A stretch of 19,824 bases of DNA, from assembly GCA_964528035.1 (NCBI GenBank), contig CAZGQY010000065.1, positions 1-19,824 on the forward strand. Reading direction: 5' to 3'. Below are positions 1 through 5,098 of the stretch, piece by piece. The first letter of the stretch is position 1. Each line of letters begins with the position of its first letter. The stretch is from CAZGQY01 sp964528035. GTDB lineage: Bacteria > Pseudomonadota > Gammaproteobacteria > Methylococcales > UBA1147. The position numbers were made by a program, and so were the translations under genes. The notes beneath the pieces were generated by a model. The model saw only the letters and a program-made list of their open reading frames with translations, did no database searches and had not been told where the DNA came from.

Positions 1-97
1 GATTTATAAAAAGGTTCTTCCTAGCCTCTTCCTACTACGGAGGAGAACCCCGCGGAATTTCGCTAGCTCTGAAATTCTGGAAGCCATTTCCTTTTCA

Positions 98-125
98 TTA
101 TCAGTATATATATATTTGCTATAAG
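98..125 (+). promoter_or_regulatory. candidate sigma70 promoter for the 80-aa gene
   Basis: TTATCA (98-103) and TATAAG (120-125) are separated by 16 bp. The base pattern just before the second box (TGC) resembles an extended -10. Transcription would start only a few bases before the GTG at 134, so the downstream gene would have almost no leader. The -35 match is weak and the surrounding TA repeats raise the chance of a random match. Confidence 0.3.
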
Positions 126-133
126 TCTATTTT

Positions 134-376
134 GTGTCTTCCTTATCTCGCCATGAAACCCAGGCCCGGTTAAAAAAACTTTGGAAAAGATGGTGTTCAA
201 CCCACCAGGCAACCGGCAACCCTGCAGATGCACTAATGTTCTTCCTCTGGATTGAAAAAAACCACCTGGACTTTATCCATTCAGGAAATTTTGGAGACGA
301 GTCTGTAATCGACGTAATCCACCGTCAAGCATTTGTGCGACCAGGTGATCGAAGGGGTATTGAAGGAGGCTTATGA
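134..376 (+). CDS. small hypothetical protein (80 aa)
   Basis: I do not recognise this protein. It is 80 residues long, starts at GTG and has no visible Shine-Dalgarno sequence. An in-frame stop at 122-124 rules out a longer product. The N-terminal third is basic (KKLWKRW) and the middle is aromatic and amphipathic (ADALMFFLWIEKNHLDF), which looks more like real protein than random translation. No membrane segment or known motif is apparent. It converges on the small membrane-protein operon, ending 3 bp from the stop of the 85-aa gene. The candidate promoter at 98-125 would give a nearly leaderless mRNA. An alternative in-frame start at M34 would leave about 47 residues. Confidence 0.35.
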   Translation: MSSLSRHETQARLKKLWKRWCSTHQATGNPADALMFFLWIEKNHLDFIHSGNFGDESVIDVIHRQAFVRPGDRRGIEGGL

Positions 377-379
377 CCG

Positions 380-637
380 TCAATAATTCTTACGTCTACT
401 GAGAAATTCATAAGTTATTTCGAAAAACCTATAAATCAATCCACCAACAAATGCCGCAGGTAGGACCACCACAGGTGCAATAAAAGTTGCCGCTATCAGG
501 GCAGCAAAATAACTGAGGCCATCTGATACGGCCCATGTTGTTAAAACCACAAAAATCGGTAGAGTGATTATCCTACCTTCTTTGTTGTTAACGATGTAGG
601 TTTTGCAATCCGCCCAGGCTTGCTCTAGTTCGGTCAT
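380..637 (-). CDS. small two-helix membrane protein (85 aa)
   Basis: The product is unrecognised and 85 aa long. A polar N-terminus (about 1-20) is followed by two hydrophobic segments at about 24-37 and 42-71 that can form a helical hairpin, then a basic tail (SRRKNY). An AGGAGA Shine-Dalgarno sequence lies about 8 nt before the ATG and overlaps the end of the preceding 103-aa gene (stop at 650). The two genes therefore look translationally linked. It is the last gene of a leftward set of three small membrane proteins inside the island-like region. The shape resembles holins or small toxins of mobile elements, but no diagnostic motif supports either reading. Confidence 0.6.
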   Translation of the reverse strand: MTELEQAWADCKTYIVNNKEGRIITLPIFVVLTTWAVSDGLSYFAALIAATFIAPVVVLPAAFVGGLIYRFFEITYEFLSRRKNY

Positions 638-649
638 AGTCTTTGTCTC

Positions 650-961
650 CTATATATCCGGATACATATTTCTATGAACAAACCGTATTCCGCATACAAC
701 CAACTTAGCTGCTTTTTCACAAATTTCGCACCAGTGACCCACGATAAGATAGTGAGCCACCGACCCGGCAACGATTCCAAAAAGCATCCAATTTATATAT
801 ACCGGAAAGGCTGCGTAAATACTCATAAACAAAACCAAAATACCAGCAATGATCACCGAGAAAAAAGCAATTCTTGATAAAACTATAATCCGATATTTAA
901 ATGTAACCACCACATCAGTAATAACGGTCATGAGTCCTGTTTCTGCATGCTTTGTCTTCAT
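650..961 (-). CDS. small two-helix membrane protein (103 aa)
   Basis: The product is unrecognised. Residues 1-22 are soluble. Hydrophobic segments follow at about 26-50 and 56-75, then a short soluble tail containing a CEIC pair that could bind metal or form a disulfide. It lies 12 bp after the 107-aa gene and 12 bp before the 85-aa gene, so it is the middle gene of a leftward operon. The Shine-Dalgarno sequence is weak (TTGGA). Its first 35 codons are duplicated at 2771-2876, where the copy is truncated. The duplication shows that this operon has taken part in local rearrangement. Confidence 0.6.
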   Translation of the reverse strand: MKTKHAETGLMTVITDVVVTFKYRIIVLSRIAFFSVIIAGILVLFMSIYAAFPVYINWMLFGIVAGSVAHYLIVGHWCEICEKAAKLVVCGIRFVHRNMYPDI

Positions 962-1038
962 GGTAAATCCAATTTAATCATCGTTTTCATTCAAGGTATT
1001 CTTAAAATCTCGCCAGATAAATATAGTCACATGGTACA
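856..1038. repeat. 183-bp direct repeat, copy 1
   Basis: This copy aligns without gaps to 2771-2953 (offset 1915), with five mismatches that I can count, all in its first 80 bp. It spans the start of the 103-aa gene, the 12-bp gap and the end of the 107-aa gene, all intact here. Confidence 0.95.
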
Positions 1039-1297
1039 CCAGCGGAAACTCAATCAATAAAACCAAAATATTGGCATACTCTGGATTAACGTGAAATTCT
1101 TCAGCTTTTGCGCTTAAAACAGAATTCAAATATAAAGTTAAATACCCAACCGCAAAAGCCAGTGCAAAATCCATCAAGAAAAATAGAAATATCTTAAAGA
1201 TTTTCAGGAACCGTGCACCTATTTCCGCTAAAAACTCAGACAGCACTTGTTTAATATTAGACATTTCCTGATTAATTTTGTGCCGGACTTCACACAA
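974..1297 (-). CDS. small two-helix membrane protein (up to 107 aa)
   Basis: The product is unrecognised. The longest frame starts at TTG (1297). An ATG eleven codons later (1264) gives 96 aa, with AGGA only one base upstream, so the start is uncertain. Predicted layout: an amphipathic soluble N-terminus, a hydrophobic segment at about 33-58, a polar loop, a second hydrophobic segment at about 76-93 and an acidic tail. It is the first complete gene of the three-gene leftward set. The last 21 codons are also present at 2879-2953 as part of a 183-bp direct repeat. No family assignment can be made from the sequence alone. Confidence 0.55.
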   Translation of the reverse strand: MCEVRHKINQEMSNIKQVLSEFLAEIGARFLKIFKIFLFFLMDFALAFAVGYLTLYLNSVLSAKAEEFHVNPEYANILVLLIEFPLVYHVTIFIWRDFKNTLNENDD

Positions 1298-1454
1298 TTA
1301 AGAATCTATCATCATCTTATCCGAAATGCGCGTCAATATTCACATCTTCGAATTCAATAAAAATTCCCTTAGATTCCGTTGGTAAATATCCAACTGTACC
1401 ACGGAAATTCGACTGACACCTATTTATTGAGCCAGTGATAACGGTAATATTCAC

Positions 1455-1483
1455 TTGCTCAATCCAGTTGCCTGGCGTATATT
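1455..1483 (+). promoter_or_regulatory. promoter of the RNA-controlled immunity-like operon
   Basis: TTGCTC (1455-1460), 17 bp, TATATT (1478-1483). The predicted start near 1490 places the 1499-1514 element at the very 5' end of the transcript. This matches the position of the PLE promoter relative to seqA in phage P4. The -35 box is only a partial match, so the call rests mainly on spacing and context. Confidence 0.5.
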
Positions 1484-1498
1484 TAGCTTGCAGGGCTT

Positions 1499-1514
1499 GA
1501 TAACCCTCTATAAG
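1499..1514 (+). promoter_or_regulatory. seqA-like antisense target in the leader
   Basis: GATAACCCTCTATAAG is a near copy of GATAACCACTATAAG at 1651-1665 and is complementary to CTTATAGCGGTTATC at 1614-1628, with a bulge or mismatch in the centre. One antisense core flanked by two target sites is the seqA-seqB-seqC plan of the P4 immunity region. The site sits about 10 nt after the predicted transcription start. Confidence 0.6.
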
Positions 1515-1549
1515 CGGACACCCGCACCCGATAGCTAAGCGGTTTTTTT
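1514..1549 (+). terminator. early terminator with a competing hairpin
   Basis: CCGC (1522-1525) can pair with GCGG (1539-1542), which is followed directly by a T7 tract (1543-1549). The same CCGC can instead pair with the nearer GCGG at 1514-1517, which overlaps the end of the seqA-like site. The two hairpins exclude each other, so RNA binding at 1499-1514 would favour the terminator form. The stems are only 4 bp, so strength is uncertain. Confidence 0.4.
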
Positions 1550-1560
1550 GTGCCTACAAG

Positions 1561-1640
1561 TTTTTGTCGGGAAGCGGATAATAAAATACCCTTCGGGGGA
1601 ATAGTCCGGCCGTCTTATAGCGGTTATCACTTCCCGGCAT
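1561..1640 (+). ncRNA. CI/C4-type antisense immunity RNA
   Basis: This stretch matches my memory of P4 CI / P1 C4-type RNAs, and its pairings can be read directly. A closing stem joins GTCGGGAAG (1566-1574) to CTTCCCGGC (1630-1638) with one wobble pair. Inside are CGGA/TCCG pairing (1575-1578 with 1605-1608) and a CCC-TTCG-GGG tetraloop hairpin (1589-1598). The strand at 1614-1628 (CTTATAGCGGTTATC) is complementary to 1499-1514 and 1651-1665. In P4 and P1 such an RNA is cut from the leader transcript and pairs with the leader, blocking translation and continued transcription of downstream genes. I infer the same role here. The exact ends are estimates; a covariance-model search against Rfam C4 would be decisive. 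Confidence 0.62.
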
Positions 1641-1650
1641 TTTATATTCT

Positions 1651-1665
1651 GATAACCACTATAAG
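1651..1665 (+). promoter_or_regulatory. seqC-like antisense target before the first small gene
   Basis: GATAACCACTATAAG is complementary to 1614-1628 in the upstream RNA with one mismatch. Its last bases run into the Shine-Dalgarno sequence (AAGGAGG, about 1663-1669) of the gene starting at 1674. Pairing would cover the ribosome binding site, as in C4/CI control. Confidence 0.6.
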
Positions 1666-1673
1666 GAGGCATC

Positions 1674-1931
1674 ATGCCTAATTCAACAACCACCCAAAAA
1701 TACCCAGCCAGACCTTTACCTCACTCCGATCTAACCGCCATGAACAAGCAATGGCTGAACTCAGAACTTGATTATGTCGTAGATCGCCTTAACGATATCC
1801 AAGGCGCAATTCAGAATGTCAACACACTGGACCCAGAAAAGTCCAGAGTTTTGAATGAACTCGACGTGGATTTGAACAATATCCAGACCGCTGTTGCGCA
1901 GGTAGGCATAATCCTGGGGGGTGTTTCATGA
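1674..1931 (+). CDS. small hypothetical protein, first gene of the antisense-controlled operon (85 aa)
   Basis: The family is unknown. The 85-aa protein has a Pro/Thr-rich N-terminus (about 1-20) followed by a helical region of about 55 residues rich in Asn, Asp, Leu and Val, which could form an antiparallel coiled coil. There is no membrane segment, cysteine or obvious DNA-binding motif. It has a strong Shine-Dalgarno sequence (AAGGAGG) 4 nt before ATG, overlapping the antisense target at 1651-1665. Its stop overlaps the next ATG (ATGA), which implies translational coupling, so blocking this site could silence all three genes. By position it corresponds to kil/orf genes downstream of CI RNA in P4. 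I see no sequence resemblance to claim homology. Confidence 0.7.
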   Translation: MPNSTTTQKYPARPLPHSDLTAMNKQWLNSELDYVVDRLNDIQGAIQNVNTLDPEKSRVLNELDVDLNNIQTAVAQVGIILGGVS

Positions 1932-2137
1932 GCAAATCCTCCGGCGTTAAAAAACTAGACGATATACACACTGACATGGTCATCGGTGTTTACGCTCTAC
2001 AGTACCTGGTGCGCACCTCATATGAATTAGGGGATACGGACTTAACCCCGGCTATTGAGGCTGTTGCGTTGGTACTGAAAAAAGCAATGGATGACCTGGA
2101 AGACACTATTAGCGGTATCTCGAGGCATGTATCATGA
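1928..2137 (+). CDS. small hypothetical protein, second gene of the operon (69 aa)
   Basis: This unrecognised acidic 69-aa protein is predicted to be mostly helical, with a basic start (SKSSGVKK) and two helices, about 10-32 and 40-62. It has no membrane segment. It overlaps the preceding gene by 4 nt (ATGA) and the next gene by 4 nt (ATGA). These tight overlaps and the shared small size suggest three proteins made together and perhaps assembling together. The size and helical hairpin layout resemble the first and third gene products, but I cannot demonstrate common ancestry by eye. Confidence 0.68.
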   Translation: MSKSSGVKKLDDIHTDMVIGVYALQYLVRTSYELGDTDLTPAIEAVALVLKKAMDDLEDTISGISRHVS

Positions 2138-2319
2138 ATAAGCCAGACAAAATCGAGGAAGCGTGTCGAATACTGCGTGGAGCCGGGGCCATTGCCGTTT
2201 TGCTAGTCAGCAATGGTGATAGTGAGGAGTTTCAGACCTGCAACAGGGTAGTCATCGACGCTATCGACCATATTGATTACTGTACGGCGCAAGCAATCAA
2301 GGTCTTGAATAGCAAATAG
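2134..2319 (+). CDS. small hypothetical protein, third gene of the operon (61 aa)
   Basis: This 61-aa protein is unrecognised. Predicted helices at about 6-28 and 37-58 carry two or three cysteines (C12, C36 and C53 by my count), and the N-terminal helix is moderately hydrophobic (GAIAVLLV). The start ATG overlaps the stop of the 69-aa gene. The gene is followed by about 65 bp and then tandem intrinsic terminators, so the operon ends here. In P4 the comparable transcript continues into replication genes. None is present, so this is either a reduced element or a different use of the same switch. Confidence 0.65.
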   Translation: MNKPDKIEEACRILRGAGAIAVLLVSNGDSEEFQTCNRVVIDAIDHIDYCTAQAIKVLNSK

Positions 2320-2383
2320 CCGCCACACACTCAATCTACACTCACCCCAAATTCGAGGTCAGTGATTGTGCCGTCATCTATCC

Positions 2384-2413
2384 AAAAACCCGGCCTCGAG
2401 GTCGGGTTTTTTT
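2384..2413 (+). terminator. intrinsic terminator of the three-gene operon
   Basis: AACCCGGCC (2387-2395), TCGA loop, GGTCGGGTT (2400-2408), with one G-T wobble and flanking A and T runs that extend the stem. It is followed by T to 2413. It has classic form and lies 65 bp after the last small gene. Confidence 0.85.
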
Positions 2414-2418
2414 CTTTC

Positions 2419-2446
2419 AAAACCCTGGCTTCGACTGGGTTTTTTT
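2419..2446 (+). terminator. second, tandem intrinsic terminator
   Basis: AAAACCC (2419-2425) pairs with GGGTTTT (2437-2443) around an 11-nt loop, followed by T to 2446. It is weaker than the preceding hairpin but directly adjacent, so the two probably act as a backup pair. Confidence 0.65.
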
Positions 2447-2528
2447 ATGACCATCGCATTTTTCGTGCGAAGGTCAAAGGTACACATGGAGTTACATCAC
2501 CACACGAAACGACACACACCCACCCACA

Positions 2529-2558
2529 TTGACAATTCAAAATGTTCAATAATATAAT
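2529..2558 (+). promoter_or_regulatory. perfect-consensus sigma70 promoter
   Basis: TTGACA (2529-2534), 18 bp, TATAAT (2553-2558). Both hexamers match consensus exactly. Transcription would start near 2565 and run into the tRNA-Thr 3' fragment. No protein gene follows directly on this strand, so it may make a short RNA, or be what remains of a tRNA or integrase promoter. Confidence 0.7.
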
Positions 2559-2560
2559 GT

Positions 2561-2711
2561 ACTTACAGTCTGTTTCGGCGCGTCTGGAATCGCTAAATAG
2601 CCATTCGTAATGCGTAGGTCAGCAGTTCGAATCTGCTCATCGGCTCCAATAAATCAATAACTTACAATGTTGTCGACTTTTAGGACATCACGCGTAAGTG
2701 AAATGTAAGTG
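2561..2711. repeat. ACTTACA/TGTAAGT repeats around the att core
   Basis: ACTTACA occurs at 2561-2567 and 2660-2666, on either side of the tRNA fragment. The reverse complement TGTAAGT occurs at 2704-2710. GTAAGTG is repeated at 2694-2700 and 2705-2711, 11 bp apart (one helical turn). The spacing suggests integrase or excisionase arm-binding sites. This is inferred from layout only. Confidence 0.45.
2602..2648 (+). tRNA. tRNA-Thr(CGT) 3' fragment, probable att site
   Basis: The sequence from CATTCGTAATGCG to CATCGGCTCCA matches the 3' part of a tRNA-Thr. It has the anticodon loop TTCGTAA (anticodon CGT), a variable loop, the T arm AGCAG-TTCGAAT-CTGCT (2621-2637), the acceptor 3' strand CATCGGC (2638-2644 by my reading), discriminator T and encoded CCA (2646-2648). 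The 5' half (expected GCCGATG, D arm) is missing. The left anticodon-stem strand is mismatched immediately upstream, so homology begins abruptly at 2602. This is the usual footprint left at one end of an integrative element that uses a tRNA gene. The intact tRNA would lie to the left, beyond the window. Confidence 0.8.
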
Positions 2712-2753
2712 CAGAAATAAAACTGAGGGCTACTAGAAAAATCGGGGGGATTT

Positions 2754-2876
2754 CTAGGGGCTTGGTATATCCGAAAAAAAAGCAATTCTGGATAAAAGTA
2801 TAATCCGATATTTAAATGTGACCACCACATCAGTAATAACGGTCAGGAGTCCTGTTTCTGCATGCTTTGTCTTCAT
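2754..2876 (-). pseudogene. truncated copy of the 103-aa membrane protein gene
   Basis: The start codon and first 35 codons match the gene at 650-961 apart from a few substitutions. The frame then runs out of the repeat (FSDIPSP) and stops after 40 aa, losing both membrane segments. It is probably not functional. Confidence 0.75.
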
Positions 2877-2953
2877 GGTAAATCCAATTTAATCATCGTT
2901 TTCATTCAAGGTATTCTTAAAATCTCGCCAGATAAATATAGTCACATGGTACA
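2771..2953. repeat. 183-bp direct repeat, copy 2
   Basis: This is a partial duplicate of 856-1038 in the same orientation, about 97% identical. The sequence diverges abruptly at both ends. It lies on the far side of the tRNA fragment, so the two copies flank the RNA-controlled operon and the att site. Confidence 0.95.
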
Positions 2954-3207
2954 AGGCTGGTGTTATTCGCCATCCATCTCAGCTAGCGACTTTCTAGCCT
3001 TCTTCGCTTGCGCCGACCAGGCGGAGGTGGAATGCTCAGACATCTATTGGGTTACTCAGAAAAAACAGGGGCAGTTTACGGTCGATCTCTTTTGCTCCAC
3101 ACTCTCATTCGGCAGGTATACGTTACTAGATCGTGACCTTTTTCACTTTCCATACTTAATCAAATGGACTACGATAGCTATTATTATCCACATAGAAATC
3201 AATAAAT

Positions 3208-3441
3208 ATGCGCACTATTCAAATGACGCTGGATGACGATTTAGTCGATCAAGTTGACCAAATCGTTAAGACCATCAAAACGACACGCTCGGCGTTTACC
3301 AGAAACGCATTACGACTTGCACTCAAACAATATCAAACTCTCGAACTTGAGAAAAAACACCGTAACGGCTATGAATTACGTCCCGTTAATAGTGAAGAAT
3401 TTCAGGTATGGGAAGATGAACAAAATTGGGGAGATTCATGA
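3208..3441 (+). CDS. ribbon-helix-helix antitoxin (77 aa)
   Basis: This is the probable antitoxin of a type II toxin-antitoxin pair. The N-terminus (MRTIQMTLDDDLVDQVDQIV) forms the beta strand and first helix of a CopG/MetJ-type ribbon-helix-helix DNA-binding fold. The second helix follows (TRSAFTRNALRLALKQY). The acidic, Trp-containing C-terminus (about 55-77) would be the toxin-neutralising tail. The stop overlaps the toxin ATG (ATGA). No good Shine-Dalgarno sequence is visible. A possible promoter is TTAATC (3156-3161), 17 bp, TATTAT (3179-3184). Such antitoxins normally repress their own operon. The pair sits at the edge of the island, next to glmM. Confidence 0.85.
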   Translation: MRTIQMTLDDDLVDQVDQIVKTIKTTRSAFTRNALRLALKQYQTLELEKKHRNGYELRPVNSEEFQVWEDEQNWGDS

Positions 3442-3752
3442 ATCGTGGTGAAATCAGATGGTACAAATTCAAACCGCCGGACAAAAAGCGTCCTGTATTA
3501 ATCCTAACCAGAAACTCTGTCATACCTTATCTTGGGGAAGTCTCAATTGCACCGATAACAACAACTGTCAGGGATATCCCTAGTGAAGTAAATTTGTCTG
3601 CACTGGATGGAATGTCTAAAGATTGTGCTATCAATTTTGATCACATACAGACCGTCTCGAAAAGTAAAATCGGCTCAAAGATCACTTTTCTACCGCAAGA
3701 AAAACTCAGGCAGGTTGGCAAGGCTATCAGGTTTGCGCTGGAATTAGAATAA
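3438..3752 (+). CDS. MazF/PemK-family toxin, mRNA interferase (104 aa)
   Basis: Toxins of this family are ribosome-independent endoribonucleases that cut mRNA at short sequences. The family pattern is clear: an N-terminal RGEIRWYKF strand, then PDKKRPVLILTRN, then APITTTVRDIPSEV, then the DGMSKDCAINFDHIQTV block, and a C-terminal helix ending in FALELE. Length (104 aa) is typical. I chose the ATG at 3438 because it overlaps the antitoxin stop, has GGGGAG about 5 nt upstream and gives the usual MNRGEI start. A TTG four codons earlier is also in frame. The stop lies 2 nt from the convergent glmM stop, with no terminator between them. Confidence 0.92.
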   Translation: MNRGEIRWYKFKPPDKKRPVLILTRNSVIPYLGEVSIAPITTTVRDIPSEVNLSALDGMSKDCAINFDHIQTVSKSKIGSKITFLPQEKLRQVGKAIRFALELE

Positions 3753-3754
3753 TA

Positions 3755-5098
3755 TCAACCGCCACCCAAAGCATCACTCACTACACCAGCTAACTGATTC
3801 GCCAGGTCATCCACCAAGTCAATATCCTTTCCTTCCACCATGACGCGAATCAAAGGCTCCGTACCCGAAGCCCTAAGCAATACCCGGCCATCATTAGCCA
3901 ACTTCTGTTCTACATCCAGCTTGGCTTTCTGAACAACTTCCACCTTATCGATATCAACCTTTTTATCGACCCGAACATTAACCAGTGTTTGCGGATATTT
4001 ATGCATTCCTTTTTTTAGTTTGTGTAAAGACTCTCCTGTTTTCCAGATTTCAGCCAATACTTGCAGCGCGGCGATTACTCCATCACCGGTTGAGGTACGA
4101 TCATTACAAATAACATGACCAGAATTTTCTCCTCCGAGTGAAGCATTATGCTCCACCAATAACTCCATTACATAACGATCACCGACGGCCGCCCTTTTTA
4201 AGTCAACTCCCAGCTCTGACAAAGCATGTTCCAAGCCTAGATTAGTCATTAAGGTACCGATAACCGGGCCTCTCAACTGATCAACCTGAAGTCTGGATCG
4301 GGCAATAATATAGATGAGTTCATCGCCATCAACAATTTCTCCCAAATGATCGACCATCATTACTCGATCACCATCGCCATCCAGGGCAATTCCGAGATCT
4401 GCCTTGTGTTCAAGAACAGCTTGCCTAAGAGACTCCGGCTTGGTTGCTCCACACTGGTCGTTAATATTCAAGCCATCAGGCTGACACCCAATTCGAACAA
4501 TATCAGCACCAATTTCTTCAAATACAAATGGCGCAATGTGATAGGTCGAACCATTGGCACAATCGACGACGATCTTCATGCCACTAAATTCCATCGCGGA
4601 CGGAATCGTACTCTTGCAGAACTCGATATAACGCCCAGCCGCATCATCAATTCTAGTTGCCTTACCCAGTTCGGATGAGCGAACCGTTGTCATAGGCTGC
4701 TCCAGTTGCTGTTCGATTGCATGCTCTATTTCATCGGGAAGCTTGGTACCTTGAGAGGAAAAAAACTTGATGCCATTATCGAAATAAGGATTATGCGATG
4801 CACTAATGACTATTCCAGCCTGTGCACGAAATGTTCGGGTTAGGTAGGCAACTCCGGGTGTGGGCATTGGACCGAGCAATTGTGTATTAATACCCGATGC
4901 AGAAAGTCCGGCCTCAAGAGCAGACTCAAACATATACCCTGAAATACGTGTATCCTTGCCAATTATGATATTGGAATGGCCTTCTGAAGCAAACACTCGG
5001 CCAGTCGCCCAACCCAGTTTCAGCATAAAATCCGGTGTAATGGGGTAATCGCCTACCGTACCTCGAATTCCATCAGTACCAAAATATTTTTTACTCAT
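3755..5098 (-). CDS. glmM: phosphoglucosamine mutase
   Basis: GlmM converts glucosamine-6-phosphate to glucosamine-1-phosphate, the step before UDP-GlcNAc, in the cytoplasm, and so feeds peptidoglycan and lipopolysaccharide synthesis. The 447-aa protein shows the full alpha-phosphohexomutase set: N-terminal KYFGTDGIRG, active-site loop SASHNP with the phosphoserine at S101, metal loop DGDGDR (240-245), sugar loop ENSGH (324-328) and phosphate loop RASGTEP (409-415). AGGAGG lies about 5 nt before the ATG. The upstream ftsH ends in a strong terminator, so glmM probably has its own promoter in the 432-bp gap. folP, its usual neighbour, is absent. A toxin gene ends 2 nt from its stop. Confidence 0.98.
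   Translation of the reverse strand: MSKKYFGTDGIRGTVGDYPITPDFMLKLGWATGRVFASEGHSNIIIGKDTRISGYMFESALEAGLSASGINTQLLGPMPTPGVAYLTRTFRAQAGIVISASHNPYFDNGIKFFSSQGTKLPDEIEHAIEQQLEQPMTTVRSSELGKATRIDDAAGRYIEFCKSTIPSAMEFSGMKIVVDCANGSTYHIAPFVFEEIGADIVRIGCQPDGLNINDQCGATKPESLRQAVLEHKADLGIALDGDGDRVMMVDHLGEIVDGDELIYIIARSRLQVDQLRGPVIGTLMTNLGLEHALSELGVDLKRAAVGDRYVMELLVEHNASLGGENSGHVICNDRTSTGDGVIAALQVLAEIWKTGESLHKLKKGMHKYPQTLVNVRVDKKVDIDKVEVVQKAKLDVEQKLANDGRVLLRASGTEPLIRVMVEGKDIDLVDDLANQLAGVVSDALGGG

Larger units (their letters stand above)
1317..1553 (-). pseudogene. possible C-terminal remnant of an unknown gene
   Basis: An open minus-strand frame of 78 codons ends with TAA at 1317-1319, 20 bp before the 107-aa gene, in the same direction. 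It has no ATG; only internal GTG or TTA/CTG-type codons are available. The C-terminal half reads like protein (FRGTVGYLPTE, then an acidic IEFEDVNI stretch). The upstream half overlaps the plus-strand promoter and terminator of the RNA-controlled operon. It could be a gene decapitated when the two modules were joined, a short GTG-started protein of about 45 aa, or chance. Confidence 0.25.

Noticed and set aside
2733..2757. CTAGAAA ... TTTCTAG inverted repeat next to the att region
   Set aside because: A 7-bp arm with a G-rich loop is not followed by a T tract and matches no site I know. It could be part of the recombination region but is not supported.
2954..3150. A minus-strand frame of about 26 codons (MSEHSTSAWS...) and other short frames between the repeat and the antitoxin
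   Set aside because: They are too short and unsupported. Interrupting stops suggest decayed or noncoding sequence.
2862..3236. A 124-codon plus-strand frame starting inside the 183-bp repeat
   Set aside because: It begins antisense to the duplicated membrane-protein genes, lacks a ribosome binding site, crosses the repeat boundary and overlaps the antitoxin start. Its middle part could still be a decayed gene fragment.
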